Positions 9,001-16,608 of a stretch of DNA of 64,000 nt are shown one piece after another. The stretch's first letter is position 1. The number at the start of each line of letters is the position of its first letter. Under the pieces are notes generated by a model, which did not search any database, was not told where the DNA came from, and was given only the letters and a program-made list of their open reading frames with translations. The DNA is from BOG-908 sp963692875. GTDB lineage: Bacteria > Pseudomonadota > Alphaproteobacteria > Acetobacterales > Acetobacteraceae. The position numbers and the translations under genes were made by a program. Location of the stretch: assembly GCA_965198755.1 (NCBI GenBank), contig OZ240673.1, forward strand, positions 4,464,001 through 4,528,000. Direction: 5' to 3'.

Positions 9001-9588
9001 TGCGGTGTCGAGCAGGATCGCGTCCTCAGTGAACCACCAGTCGCAGTTGCGGGTGCCGCCCACGCCGTGCAGCGGCTCGCGGCCCAGCGTGTCGGCGAGC
9101 GGGAACTTCAGGCCGGAGTTGAGCAGCGCCGTCGTCTTACCCGAGCCGGGCGGGCCGATCATGATGTACCAGGGCAGCTGGTAGACGTAGCCGCGCCGGC
9201 CGCCGACCGACTTGCGGAGCTGCGACATCGCCTCCTGCAGCCGCCCGCGAATCTGCTCGAGTTCCTGCGCGGAGAGGTCGCTGCGGCTGGGCACCTCGCC
9301 GGCGGTCAGCGCCGAAATCATCGAGGCGTTGGCCTGGCGGTCGCGCACCGCCATGACGACATTGTAGACCGCCCAGGCCAGCAGGATGACGACGCAGGCG
9401 TAGATGCGGGCGGTGTCGCTGTCGAACGGCTGCCAGCGACGCAGGCGCAGCGCGTCGCCGTAGAAGAAGATGACCAGGCAGGCGGCGAGCGACCAGATCA
9501 GCGTGCGCAGCCAGCGGCGGCGGACCAGGCGGGTCAGTGGCGCAGCGTAGCTGCTCGCCATCGAGACGAAGGTGTTTAGGAAATTCAT
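6082..9588 (-). CDS. tssM: T6SS inner-membrane protein TssM (IcmF)
   Basis: 1168 residues, normal length. Two N-terminal membrane segments (about residues 25-85) are followed by a cytoplasmic domain with Walker A GPPGSGKTT near residue 145. A third membrane helix ends LLGTWALAY near residue 470, and a large periplasmic part has the IcmF C-terminal fold. It forms the membrane complex with TssL and TssJ. The ATG at 9588 (MNFLNTF) was chosen because the 35 extra residues in front, including FLLLFFKKAG, are only translation of the neighbouring repeat. The ribosome site is weak (AGGG, 9 bases upstream). Walker A is intact, so ATP binding is plausible. Confidence 0.95.
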   Translation of the reverse strand: MNFLNTFVSMASSYAAPLTRLVRRRWLRTLIWSLAACLVIFFYGDALRLRRWQPFDSDTARIYACVVILLAWAVYNVVMAVRDRQANASMISALTAGEVPSRSDLSAQELEQIRGRLQEAMSQLRKSVGGRRGYVYQLPWYIMIGPPGSGKTTALLNSGLKFPLADTLGREPLHGVGGTRNCDWWFTEDAILLDTAGRYTTQDSDPELDRQGWAGFLNLLKTYRPLQPINGVIVALSLEDVATRDPAERLANAQAIRQRLGELTRAFGSRFPIYILLTKADLVAGFVQFFDAYNRTDREQVWGMTFPLDDGKPGTAPAAATFDAEFDQLLTRMNAIVLERLQQETDIARRGLIFGFPLQVATLKEPLHEILEEIFTTSKFDQRPLLRGVYFASGTQAGAPIDRLMHAMASSFGMEMPRQAAFVGQEKSYFLTRLLDAVVFAEANVVAADPKLRRRMARTRLIAGAVAAVLVFGLLGTWALAYTQNNALVAATDKHIAAYRKQVATIPTQGVSDTDFAAIVPPLNMLRDGPAELRAHAHSITVHAGLDQSAKLQSQYAGVYARALQNLLLPRMLVLLQRQMRNGREDDFDYKVSALKVYLGLGGQGALDRDFTRSWMAAEWALLYPSAAQAPLRHDLDTHLAALLAQPIQPIALDAALIGDVRRQVQKTPLAARAYALLRDGTQAAALGSWTVEDKAGAAVDRAFTRVSGAPLTAGIPGFYTRDGYLTVFLPGLHNAASSVSREQWAYGDSPGAGQSEDAIAAQATALYRGDFVARWTALLTDLRIQKLSNLQQSVLVLTALAGPDSVMMKLLEAIVHDTDLSPPVADPKDAEAQKLRGMIAPASQASSAGEQPFTALRAAMQSQNGGPSQIGDLMRTINTLYEQVSRAGSEAGGAASVTETEGGLNEANDKLISQSRLVPPPVDVWLSDLSASVASVSSGTARSAISESWNASGQRFCLTATRGRYPFAHGARTDISVDDFTKLFGPGGVMDAFFTQNLRQFVNTTRHPWRWQYNSAQGVSSAFLQQFEHAEAIRQAFFSGQGPGFHYEVTPDRLDAKANTMSLSIGGQVIEYAHGPQRSTTLTWPASGDGGARLSVEPSQGGAITEPGVWAPFRLMDAGSTEHDGRDSFKSYFSIGPYTMSFVVKSDAVLNPFTLRDIRAFRCPGTL

Positions 9589-9610
9589 CGGGGGAGCCCT
9601 GGGAGGCAGC

Positions 9611-9743
9611 AAAGCAAGGCCTGCTTTTTTGAAAAAAAGCAGCAAAAAACTTTTATCCCTGCTGTCGCGGAATCCCCCGCAGCGAGTATCCAAGGACCAA
9701 AAGTTTTTTGGTTCTTTTTTTCAAAAAAGAACTGCTTGCCTTG
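9611..9743. repeat. AT-rich double-hairpin repeat between tssL and tssM
   Basis: CTGC-type left hairpin (CTGCTTTTTTGAAAAAAAGCAG) combined with a GTTC-type right hairpin (GTTCTTTTTTTCAAAAAAGAAC), core CTGCTGTCGCGG. It fills the gap between two genes of one operon, so it is probably transcribed. Confidence 0.9.
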
Positions 9744-9754
9744 TCTTTCTGCGA

Positions 9755-11173
9755 TCATGGCCGCGGCACCATCGGCGCCGGCAGAGTCGGCACCGCAACG
9801 TTCGGCAGCGGCGCCGGAGCGGCGGGCAGAGCCTCCTCGGGCAGCGTGGCCGCAGTGGGCACGTTGCTGACCACCAGTTCGGTGCGCCGGTTGGCGTCGC
9901 GGCCCGCCTGGGTGTCGTTGCTGGCGATCGGGTTGGATTCCGCGTGGCCGGTCACCGTCAGCCGCTCGCGCGGGACGCCGCTGCCCAGCAGGTCGGCCAC
10001 CGCCTGGGCGCGCGCGGTGGACAGCTCCCAGTTCGACGGGAAGCGCAGCGAATGGATCGGCTGCGCGTCGGTGTAGCCGTCCACCTGAACCCGGCCGTGC
10101 TCGGCGGCAACCGCGCCGCCGACACGGGCGATCACCGGCTTGAAGCGGTCCTCCACGGTGGCGCTGCCGCTGGCGAACATGCCGGCGTTGTGGATGCGCA
10201 CCACCAGCGTGGTGCCGCGCTCGATCACATCGAGCTGGCGCGCGGCGATTTCCGGCGCCAGCGCGCGGCGCAGAGAATCCGCGGCCGCAGGGGCCACCAC
10301 CGGCAGCGGCGCCGCGGTGGCGACCGCGAGCGAGGCGCCTCCGTTCGGCGGCGCCTCGGCCAGGGTGCGCAGCGTCGTGTCCGAGCCCTGGTTCAGCAGG
10401 TAGGAAAACAGGAAGTAGCCGAGCAGCAGCGCCACGATGGCGGCGGACGCGATGGTCCACAGCGCCACTGTGGAGCGCAGCGGCCGGTGGCGCGCTTCGA
10501 CGCCGCGCCAGTGCGGCGAGAGCTCGCGCTCGAAGTCGCCGTAGACCGAGCGCAACGTGCGGTACAGGCTCTCGCGGATGCGGGAGAGCTCCAGCGCGCC
10601 CTGGTCCATCACCCGCAGCCGGCCCTCGAAGCCGATCGACAGGCAGAGATACATCAGGGCGAGGACGTCACGGTTGGTGCCGGGGTCCTTGTGCAGGTGG
10701 GTGAGCAGGTCGAAGAAGCGCTCGCCGCCGGTGACATCGGTGTGGAAGGTGCTGACCAGCGAGTTGCTGGCCCACGCGCTGTAGCCGCCCCAGGGGGTGT
10801 TGAGCACGATGTCGTCCAGCGTGGCGCACAGTGCGTAATGCGCCGCGCGCGCCTGTTCCGGCTGCACGCCGGCGGCCATGATGACGCGCTCGAAGTTGCG
10901 GATCTCTTCCACCGCGCGGGCGCGCAATGCCGGCACGTCGCGGTTGGTCAGGCTGCCGCGCAGGCGGCGGCCGAGGTTGAGCAGCTGTGCCGCGGCACCT
11001 ACGATCGGGTTGAAGCTGCTGTGGGCGAGCTGGGCGAAGTCGAAGTTGACCAGGTTCGCCGGCGGGGCCAGCGGCTTGGTGGTCGGGCGCGACGCGAAGT
11101 TGCCCGGCCGCGGACGGCCGCCGGGGGTCGGCTTGACGATCGTGCGTTCGTCGTCGACCGGATCATAGGCCAT
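9755..11173 (-). CDS. tssL: T6SS inner-membrane protein TssL with OmpA-like C-terminal domain
   Basis: 472 residues. The N-terminal cytoplasmic DotU domain contains LRARAVEEIRNFE and CATLDDIVLNTPWG. One membrane segment spans residues 234-264. A C-terminal OmpA/peptidoglycan-binding domain (VDGYTDAQP, ELSTARAQAVADLL, VTGHAESNP) anchors the complex to the cell wall. The start follows tssK by 3 bases with AAGGA 7-8 bases upstream. Residues 7-13 read DDERTIV, an acidic-Thr motif near the N-terminus. Agrobacterium TssL is phosphorylated on an N-terminal Thr by PpkA and then bound by Fha, so Thr11 is the obvious candidate here (inference). Confidence 0.95.
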   Translation of the reverse strand: MAYDPVDDERTIVKPTPGGRPRPGNFASRPTTKPLAPPANLVNFDFAQLAHSSFNPIVGAAAQLLNLGRRLRGSLTNRDVPALRARAVEEIRNFERVIMAAGVQPEQARAAHYALCATLDDIVLNTPWGGYSAWASNSLVSTFHTDVTGGERFFDLLTHLHKDPGTNRDVLALMYLCLSIGFEGRLRVMDQGALELSRIRESLYRTLRSVYGDFERELSPHWRGVEARHRPLRSTVALWTIASAAIVALLLGYFLFSYLLNQGSDTTLRTLAEAPPNGGASLAVATAAPLPVVAPAAADSLRRALAPEIAARQLDVIERGTTLVVRIHNAGMFASGSATVEDRFKPVIARVGGAVAAEHGRVQVDGYTDAQPIHSLRFPSNWELSTARAQAVADLLGSGVPRERLTVTGHAESNPIASNDTQAGRDANRRTELVVSNVPTAATLPEEALPAAPAPLPNVAVPTLPAPMVPRP

Positions 11174-11176
11174 TGT

Positions 11177-12514
11177 TCAATCCTTGATCGCCCAGAGTTC
11201 CATCTCGATCTGCGGGAAACTGCCGGCGAGGTGCAGCGCGATCGCGCCCGAGGTCGATAACTGCTTCCAGATAGGCCCGCCACGCTCCAGCTCGAAGTAA
11301 ATTGATCCGGAGCGGTAAGGAAGTTGCCGCGGCGCAACCGGCAGCGGCCGCAGCGGAATGCCGGGCAGCGCCACGTTGACCAGCTGCGCGATCTGTTCGA
11401 CCGGGCCGATCTTCATCTGGTTGGGGAACATCCGGCGCAGCTGCTCGGCCGGCACGTCGGCGTGCACGCTGAGCACGAAAGTCGCACCCAGCAGCAGCGA
11501 GCGGTCGGCGATCATGCCGACGCGCACGCCGTGGCGGCGGTCCTGCAGCGCGATCAGCACCGCGGTCTGTTCGAGAACGCTGCTGAGTGCGGCACGCAGA
11601 TCGGCAAACACCGGCGCGAAGGTGGCGAACAAATTGTCGTGCCGGTAGGGCGGGAAGACGGTCGCACGCTTGCTCTGCGCGGTGTAGGTGGCGAGCTCCC
11701 CGGCCAGCACGATGCAGTGGCGATAGAACGCCTCCGGGTGCAGCGTGGCAGCGCCGGCGAGCAGGTGGCGCAGCAGCGGCTCGGCGCGGTTCATGCTCTG
11801 CAGCAGCATGAAGTCGGCGACCTCGGCGGTGCCGCGCACCGAAGGGTCGGCCATGCGCGCGGCGATCGCCTCGGCACGGTGAGTGATCAGGCCTTGCAGT
11901 TCGGCGAGGAAGCCGGCCAGCGCCGACTGTGCAGCGCAGTTCAGGCAGGGGGCGACGAACTTGTCGTCCAGCATCACCGAGAGGTCGGGGCGGATTTCGG
12001 TGATGACGGCGACCGGCAGCAGCGCATAGCCGGCGGTAGGCGCGCCGGACAGCAGGTAGGCGAAGCGCGAGCGGCCCACCTCCAGCGATGCGGTGGCGAA
12101 GCTGCCGCTGTTGGCGTCCGGCGCATCGTAGACGGCGCGGCGGTAGCGGGTCCCGGCCTCCTCGCGGCGGTCGCCGCCGGTCTCGAAGGCGCCCTGCTGG
12201 CGCAGCGGCATCGCCAGGTAGACGGTGGCACCACGTTCGCTGCCGGTGAGTTCGAGCGGCGCCGGCGGGTCGGTGTCGTCTGGGATGGAAAACGGTGTGC
12301 CGTCCGGCATGGTGCCGCGCACGGAGGACAGCGCGAACTTGCCGATGTGCAGCATGTCGCGGTCGAGCGAGACCTCGGCGACACCCCAGCGGTGCGGCTC
12401 GATGTCGCGCACGGCGTCGGCGACGAGCGCTTCGGTCCAGCGGTCGGCTTGCTGGAAGTGCTGGACGCGAAGGAACATGCCTTCCGTCCAGACCACGCGG
12501 TTGGAAGCAAGCAT
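11177..12514 (-). CDS. tssK: T6SS baseplate protein TssK
   Basis: 445 residues opening MLASNRVVWTEGMFLRVQHF, the conserved TssK start (W-EG-FL-PQHFQ), and ending FPQIEMELWAIKD, also typical. TssK trimers link the baseplate to TssL/TssM. The ATG at 12514 is preceded directly by TTG, giving the junction GCTTGATG where the intergenic repeat ends. There is no clear Shine-Dalgarno, only AAAAAAGAACCGCTTG from the repeat. The tssC-like gene at 21364 has the same junction. Confidence 0.95.
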   Translation of the reverse strand: MLASNRVVWTEGMFLRVQHFQQADRWTEALVADAVRDIEPHRWGVAEVSLDRDMLHIGKFALSSVRGTMPDGTPFSIPDDTDPPAPLELTGSERGATVYLAMPLRQQGAFETGGDRREEAGTRYRRAVYDAPDANSGSFATASLEVGRSRFAYLLSGAPTAGYALLPVAVITEIRPDLSVMLDDKFVAPCLNCAAQSALAGFLAELQGLITHRAEAIAARMADPSVRGTAEVADFMLLQSMNRAEPLLRHLLAGAATLHPEAFYRHCIVLAGELATYTAQSKRATVFPPYRHDNLFATFAPVFADLRAALSSVLEQTAVLIALQDRRHGVRVGMIADRSLLLGATFVLSVHADVPAEQLRRMFPNQMKIGPVEQIAQLVNVALPGIPLRPLPVAPRQLPYRSGSIYFELERGGPIWKQLSTSGAIALHLAGSFPQIEMELWAIKD

Positions 12515-12643
12515 CAAGCGGTTCTTTTTTGAAAAAAAGAACCAAAAAACTTTTGGTCCCTAGGGTGCGCGCCGCGGAGAGATCCGCGACAGCCGGGATA
12601 AAGTTTTTTTGCTTCTTTTTTTTCAAAAAAAGAAGGCCTTGCT
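12515..12643. repeat. AT-rich double-hairpin repeat between tssJ and tssK
   Basis: GTTC-type arm touches the tssK start codon. The other arm is GCTTC-type (GCTTCTTTTTTTTCAAAAAA). The core appears as CCGCGACAGC, and the copy separates tssJ from tssK in the same operon. Confidence 0.9.
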
Positions 12644-12650
12644 TCTGCCT

Positions 12651-13139
12651 TCACTTCGCGACCGTCACCTTCACCGTCTGCTCGCCCAGCTCCGCAGTAA
12701 TGTTACCCTTCAGCACCGAAACCGCCCGCCAAGTTCCCTGGTCGATGTTGCGGAACGACACCGCGATGCCGACCGATTTCGTCCCCGTCGGCACCGGCAG
12801 CTTCAGCACGCGCTGTTCGCCCGGGTGCATCGTCTCCGTGGTCTCGCCAAGCAGGTCGGGCCCAAGCACCGCGCGCTCCTTGTCGGCAAGCTGGAAGTAG
12901 TCGGTATTGGTAAACGTTTCCTGCTCGCGCAGCATGTAGACGTGGGTTTGCACCGGGTTGGGCACGCCGGCCACGTCCGGGTTCAGCCCGGCGGCAGCCC
13001 GCAGAGTCAGGTGCAGGGTCGTCGGCGGCCCGGACTGGCAGGCGGCGAGCAGCAGCGTGGCGGCCAGGCACAGCGAGGGGGCGAGGTGCCACGTGCCGAT
13101 TGAAGATGCGGCGGTCCAAGACGGGACGTTGCGAGACAT
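12651..13139 (-). CDS. tssJ: T6SS outer-membrane lipoprotein TssJ
   Basis: 162 residues with signal peptide ending LLLAAC, a lipobox that places the acylated Cys at about residue 32. The mature part has the transthyretin-like TssJ pattern (LHLTLRAAAGLNPD, VQTHVYML, VGIAVSFRNIDQGTWRAV). ATG 13139 has AAGGA 6 bases upstream; the longer open frame before it is noise. It anchors the membrane complex to the outer membrane by contacting TssM. Agrobacterium lacks a recognisable TssJ, so this cluster is more complete in this respect. Confidence 0.93.
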   Translation of the reverse strand: MSRNVPSWTAASSIGTWHLAPSLCLAATLLLAACQSGPPTTLHLTLRAAAGLNPDVAGVPNPVQTHVYMLREQETFTNTDYFQLADKERAVLGPDLLGETTETMHPGEQRVLKLPVPTGTKSVGIAVSFRNIDQGTWRAVSVLKGNITAELGEQTVKVTVAK

Positions 13140-13171
13140 GGCGGTCCTTGGGCTCACGATGCGGGATCGCA

Positions 13172-15181
13172 TCATCTGCCACGGCGTAGCTGGCGAGCAT
13201 ACGCTTCTGCAAGCGGTGCGAGCAGCGAGCCGCCGGTGTTGGCGGCTCCGCTCTCCTGCAGCTTGGCGTAGGTCTCGGTGTAGATCGCCCAGCATTTTGC
13301 GTCGCGCGCGTAGGGCAGCTTGTCGGCCAGGCCGGCATCCTGGCGGGCGCGGCGGCTGATCGTCTCGGGGTCCAGCTGGGTGCCGAGGTCGGCGAACACG
13401 CTGTTCAGCGCGGCCACCAGCGCCAGCTCGTGCAGCTTGATGTCATCCATGCTCTGCTGCATCGCCGCCGGCCCGGGCAGGAAGCCAGGCGGCGCCTCGC
13501 CCACCATGGCGGCCAGGCAGCGCTGCGTGTCGGGGGCGAACTTCACCGGGTTGTTGTCGGACCGGCGCAGCACCGTCTGGTCCACGCGGAACTCGCTTTT
13601 GACCAAAGCGCGGGTGCTCATGATTTCGCGCACGCCCTCGATGGCGGCGCGCACCAGCTGGCCGAGCTCGCGGAACGCCGATGCCGGCTCGCGCGCGGCG
13701 AAGCTGTCCGCCGGCAGCCCGGCGCCGTCGAGAAAGGCGGCGACCAGGTGCGACGGCGTGGTGGCGTCCGGGGCGCCTGGCACGGCCGGCGGCGTGTCGT
13801 GCGGCGGCAGCGGCGTGGCCGCCGGCGCGGTGTGCACCGGCGCGGCCTGCACCGGGACAGACTGCACCGGCGCGGCCTGCACCGGGACAGACTGCACCGG
13901 GACAGACTGCACCGGGACAGACTGCACGGCGGCGGCCACGACGCGGGGCGCTTCCTGCCCGGCGTCCGGCCTGGGCGGCGTGGCCGGCCGCGGCAGCGAG
14001 GCCGGCGCAAGCGGGACGGGCGGCGCCGGCGGCACCGGCTTGGCGAGGCGGTCCGTTGGCGCGGTCATGGCGGGGAGCGGGTTGAGAGCAGGAGCGGGGA
14101 CGAGAGCGGCGGGAGCGAGGGTGGCGGGGGCGAGTGAGGCGGGGACCGGAGAGGCAGGGACCGGAAACGGGGACACAAGGGAAGCGGGAGCGGGATAAGG
14201 CGAGGCGATCGGCGGCGGCGGGGTGATCACGGGCCCAGCGGCCGGTGCGAGGGCCACAGCGGCCGGCGGAGGCAGCACGACGGCTTCGGCAGAGGACACG
14301 CCGGCGGGTTCGGCCGGCGCAGCCTGCCAGGAGGCGGGCAGGGCGATGACCGGCGGCTCGGCGGCAGCGGGCTCGGACGGCAGCACCCAGTCCGCCGGCA
14401 GGATGCTCGCCTCGCTCACCGGTGCCGGCGGCTCCTCCGGCAGCGGCGGCGGCCAGGGTGCGGACTGCGCCGGCCCCGGCGCCGGCTCGGGTCCGACGGG
14501 GTCTTCACCCTCCATCCAGTCGCTCGGCAGCACCACCTGGGCCTGCGGCAGCCGCATGGAGGTCGAACCGGCCGGCACGTGCTCCGCAGGCCCGCTGAAC
14601 AGGCTCGGCGAGTCGGCGAACGGGTCCGACGGGATGGCCAACCCGCCGGCGGTGCGGGGCTGCTCGAACAGGCCGGTGGCGGCGTAGGTGGCCGGGTCCG
14701 GCGGTGCGTCCCAGCCCTGCGGGGCGGCGCGGCGGCCGGGGCCGAAGCCGGCGCCGGGCACGTCGGCCAGCCATGGCTCGGGGATCGCCGGCGTCAGCGG
14801 CGAGACGGCGGGCGCCGCGTTCTCCGGCAGGCCTAGCCCGGCCGGCATGGCCAGCGCGGGCACGTCCTGCCCGGAGATCACCGCGTGCAGGCGGTAGGGG
14901 CCCAGGGCCACCACGTCGCCGTCCTCCAGCGCCACCGAGTGGCCGCGCCCCACCGGCTGCGGCGCGCCGGCCAGGAACACGCCGTTGGTGCTGAGGTCGG
15001 TCAGCAGGAACCCGGCCTCCGAAGCGTCGATGCGGCAATGATTTTTCGACAGCGTGCGGTCCGGGTCGGCCAGCACCCAGTCGTTATCCGCGCCGCGGCC
15101 GACGGTCAGCCGGCCGGTCTCCAAAGTGCGGACCTGGCCCGTATCGGTGTCCTGGTTGGCGAGGCGGAGCGTCAGCTTCAT
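13172..15181 (-). CDS. tagH: T6SS FHA-domain protein TagH (Fha)
   Basis: 669 residues. The N-terminal FHA domain (residues 1-105) contains GRLTVGRGADNDWVL, SKNHCRI and LTDLSTNGVFL, with the Arg, Ser, His and Asn that read phosphothreonine. A long Pro/Ala-rich linker follows. It includes a short pentapeptide array (PVQSV/PVQAA) at residues 417-449. The C-terminal TagH domain (about 470-669) includes REIMSTRALVKSEFRV and KFAPDTQRCL. ATG 15181 overlaps the tssG stop as ATGA. It should recognise phosphothreonine made by the PpkA-type kinase and promote assembly; TagF acts by binding it. Confidence 0.93.
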   Translation of the reverse strand: MKLTLRLANQDTDTGQVRTLETGRLTVGRGADNDWVLADPDRTLSKNHCRIDASEAGFLLTDLSTNGVFLAGAPQPVGRGHSVALEDGDVVALGPYRLHAVISGQDVPALAMPAGLGLPENAAPAVSPLTPAIPEPWLADVPGAGFGPGRRAAPQGWDAPPDPATYAATGLFEQPRTAGGLAIPSDPFADSPSLFSGPAEHVPAGSTSMRLPQAQVVLPSDWMEGEDPVGPEPAPGPAQSAPWPPPLPEEPPAPVSEASILPADWVLPSEPAAAEPPVIALPASWQAAPAEPAGVSSAEAVVLPPPAAVALAPAAGPVITPPPPIASPYPAPASLVSPFPVPASPVPASLAPATLAPAALVPAPALNPLPAMTAPTDRLAKPVPPAPPVPLAPASLPRPATPPRPDAGQEAPRVVAAAVQSVPVQSVPVQSVPVQAAPVQSVPVQAAPVHTAPAATPLPPHDTPPAVPGAPDATTPSHLVAAFLDGAGLPADSFAAREPASAFRELGQLVRAAIEGVREIMSTRALVKSEFRVDQTVLRRSDNNPVKFAPDTQRCLAAMVGEAPPGFLPGPAAMQQSMDDIKLHELALVAALNSVFADLGTQLDPETISRRARQDAGLADKLPYARDAKCWAIYTETYAKLQESGAANTGGSLLAPLAEAYARQLRRGR
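13834..13928 (-). repeat. 15-bp tandem repeat inside tagH
   Basis: About six units built on GCACCGGGACAGACT or GCACCGGCGCGGCCT (plus strand), encoding alternating PVQSV and PVQAA pentapeptides in the linker between the FHA and C-terminal domains. Confidence 0.85.
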
Positions 15182-16608
15182 GTCGGTTCCAGGGCCAGGC
15201 CGGCGCGCGGCCTGGCCATCACGAGGTTGGGGTCGAGGATGATGTCCGCCTTGTCGGCGAGCGCGGGCAGGCTCTTGGCCCAGGTGTTCCAGCCGAGCCG
15301 GGGCGGTGCCACGTCCGCCGCGTCGGGTCCGGGCATGGCGAGGTCGGGCACGCAGTCGGCACGCAGGATCACCTGCACGTCGAACTCGAGGTCCAGCCCG
15401 GCATAGGCGCGCACCAGGTCTACCAGGCGGCGCAGCACCGGTCCGTCCGGCATCAGCGCGCGCATGCCCGCCGTGTCCACCGGGCCCACCACCACGCGAA
15501 AGGCACCCTGCACGTCCCAGATGCGCCCGCCGGCCACCGCGTCCACGCCGAGGCTGACGAAGCGCGGCGGCTCGCCGGCGCGCGGCAGGCGGGACTGCTC
15601 GGTGGCCGCCACCGGCACCCAGCGGCCGCTGAACGGCTCCACGCGCACGTCCATGCCGAGGAAGTCGCACAGCATGGATCGCAGGGCGGCGGGCGGGCGC
15701 TGCTTGTGGGCGAACAGCCCGGCATAGAACAGCACCACCTCGTCGGGCACCGCCATCCGGCCGCGCAGATGCGGCGTGCCGTAGCCGGCCAGCGCCAGCA
15801 TCGCCCGGCTGGCAGGGTCCGCACCAGAGGCCGGCGGCGGCGCCTCTCGCGGCGCGGTGCTGGCGGCGTGCTGCAGCAGCAGGCCGAGGCGGTATTTTTC
15901 CCCCGCGCGCACGAACAGCGTGGCCAGACGATGGTTGAACAGGTCGAGAAAGGCGGAGACGGCGCGGTTGCGCGCGCGGTCGGCCTTTTGCACCAGCTCG
16001 CTGTAGGGCTGCGGCAGCACGCCCAGTGGACCGGTCAGGCCGAGGAACGCCATGCGCGCGTGCAGGCGGCCGCCACGCTCGGCCAGGCTGGCCACGGCGG
16101 CCGGCGCAAACGCCAGGCCCTGCACCGCCTCCAGCCGCACCGGGTCGGCCAGCACGTCGTCCGGTGGCGCCGGCAGCAGCGTGTCGTCCGCCGCCGCCGG
16201 CAGCAACGCTTCGTCGTGGGCTGCCGCCTCGGCCACGTGCCCGCCTTGCGCCGGCGCGTAGGCCGCCGCCGCATCGCCCACCGGCCTGCCGGGAGCTGTC
16301 CCGGCCGCGCCGGGCATGCGCGTCGCCGGCGCAAGCCGCGCCATCCCGAGCTCGGCAAGCCGGATCGCGTGCAGCGCCTCGAAACGATGCGGCGCGCCGC
16401 GCAGGCGCTCGGCCAGCGTACGGCTGCGCGCCAGGCGGCCGGCCTGCCTGCTGCCCAGGCCACCGCCGGCTCCCTGGCCCGGCTTGGCTGGCCGCCGCGT
16501 CCTGGTCTGCGCAGCCGGCGCGGCTGCGACGTCGGCAACCGTCTCGGCGGTCTGGTCTGCGGCCGCCGCGTCGGGCGTCGGGCGCGGGCCGAGCGTGTCC
16601 GCGCTCAC
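15178..16608 (-). CDS. tssG: T6SS baseplate protein TssG, with extended N-terminal half
   Basis: 476 residues, about 120-150 more than usual for TssG. Conserved parts are seen as LAERLRGAPHRFEALHAIRL, FLGLTGPLGVLPQPYSELV and, near the end, DLEFDVQVILRADCVP with GWNTWAKS. The extra length lies in an Ala/Pro-rich N-terminus (residues 1-55) and an Ala/Asp-rich insert (about residues 95-150) in front of the region that normally follows directly. The start is GTG at 16608, overlapping the tssF stop as GTGA. With TssE, TssF and TssK it forms the baseplate wedge. Confidence 0.92.
   Translation of the reverse strand: MSADTLGPRPTPDAAAADQTAETVADVAAAPAAQTRTRRPAKPGQGAGGGLGSRQAGRLARSRTLAERLRGAPHRFEALHAIRLAELGMARLAPATRMPGAAGTAPGRPVGDAAAAYAPAQGGHVAEAAAHDEALLPAAADDTLLPAPPDDVLADPVRLEAVQGLAFAPAAVASLAERGGRLHARMAFLGLTGPLGVLPQPYSELVQKADRARNRAVSAFLDLFNHRLATLFVRAGEKYRLGLLLQHAASTAPREAPPPASGADPASRAMLALAGYGTPHLRGRMAVPDEVVLFYAGLFAHKQRPPAALRSMLCDFLGMDVRVEPFSGRWVPVAATEQSRLPRAGEPPRFVSLGVDAVAGGRIWDVQGAFRVVVGPVDTAGMRALMPDGPVLRRLVDLVRAYAGLDLEFDVQVILRADCVPDLAMPGPDAADVAPPRLGWNTWAKSLPALADKADIILDPNLVMARPRAGLALEPT

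Noticed and set aside
7138..9579. 813-codon plus-strand open frame opposite tssM
   Set aside because: His/Gln/Arg-rich composition typical of antisense frames in GC-rich coding DNA; tssM on the minus strand has complete family motifs.
9589..9693. N-terminal extension of TssM by repeat-encoded residues
   Set aside because: ATG 9588 gives the normal N-terminus just before the first membrane helix.
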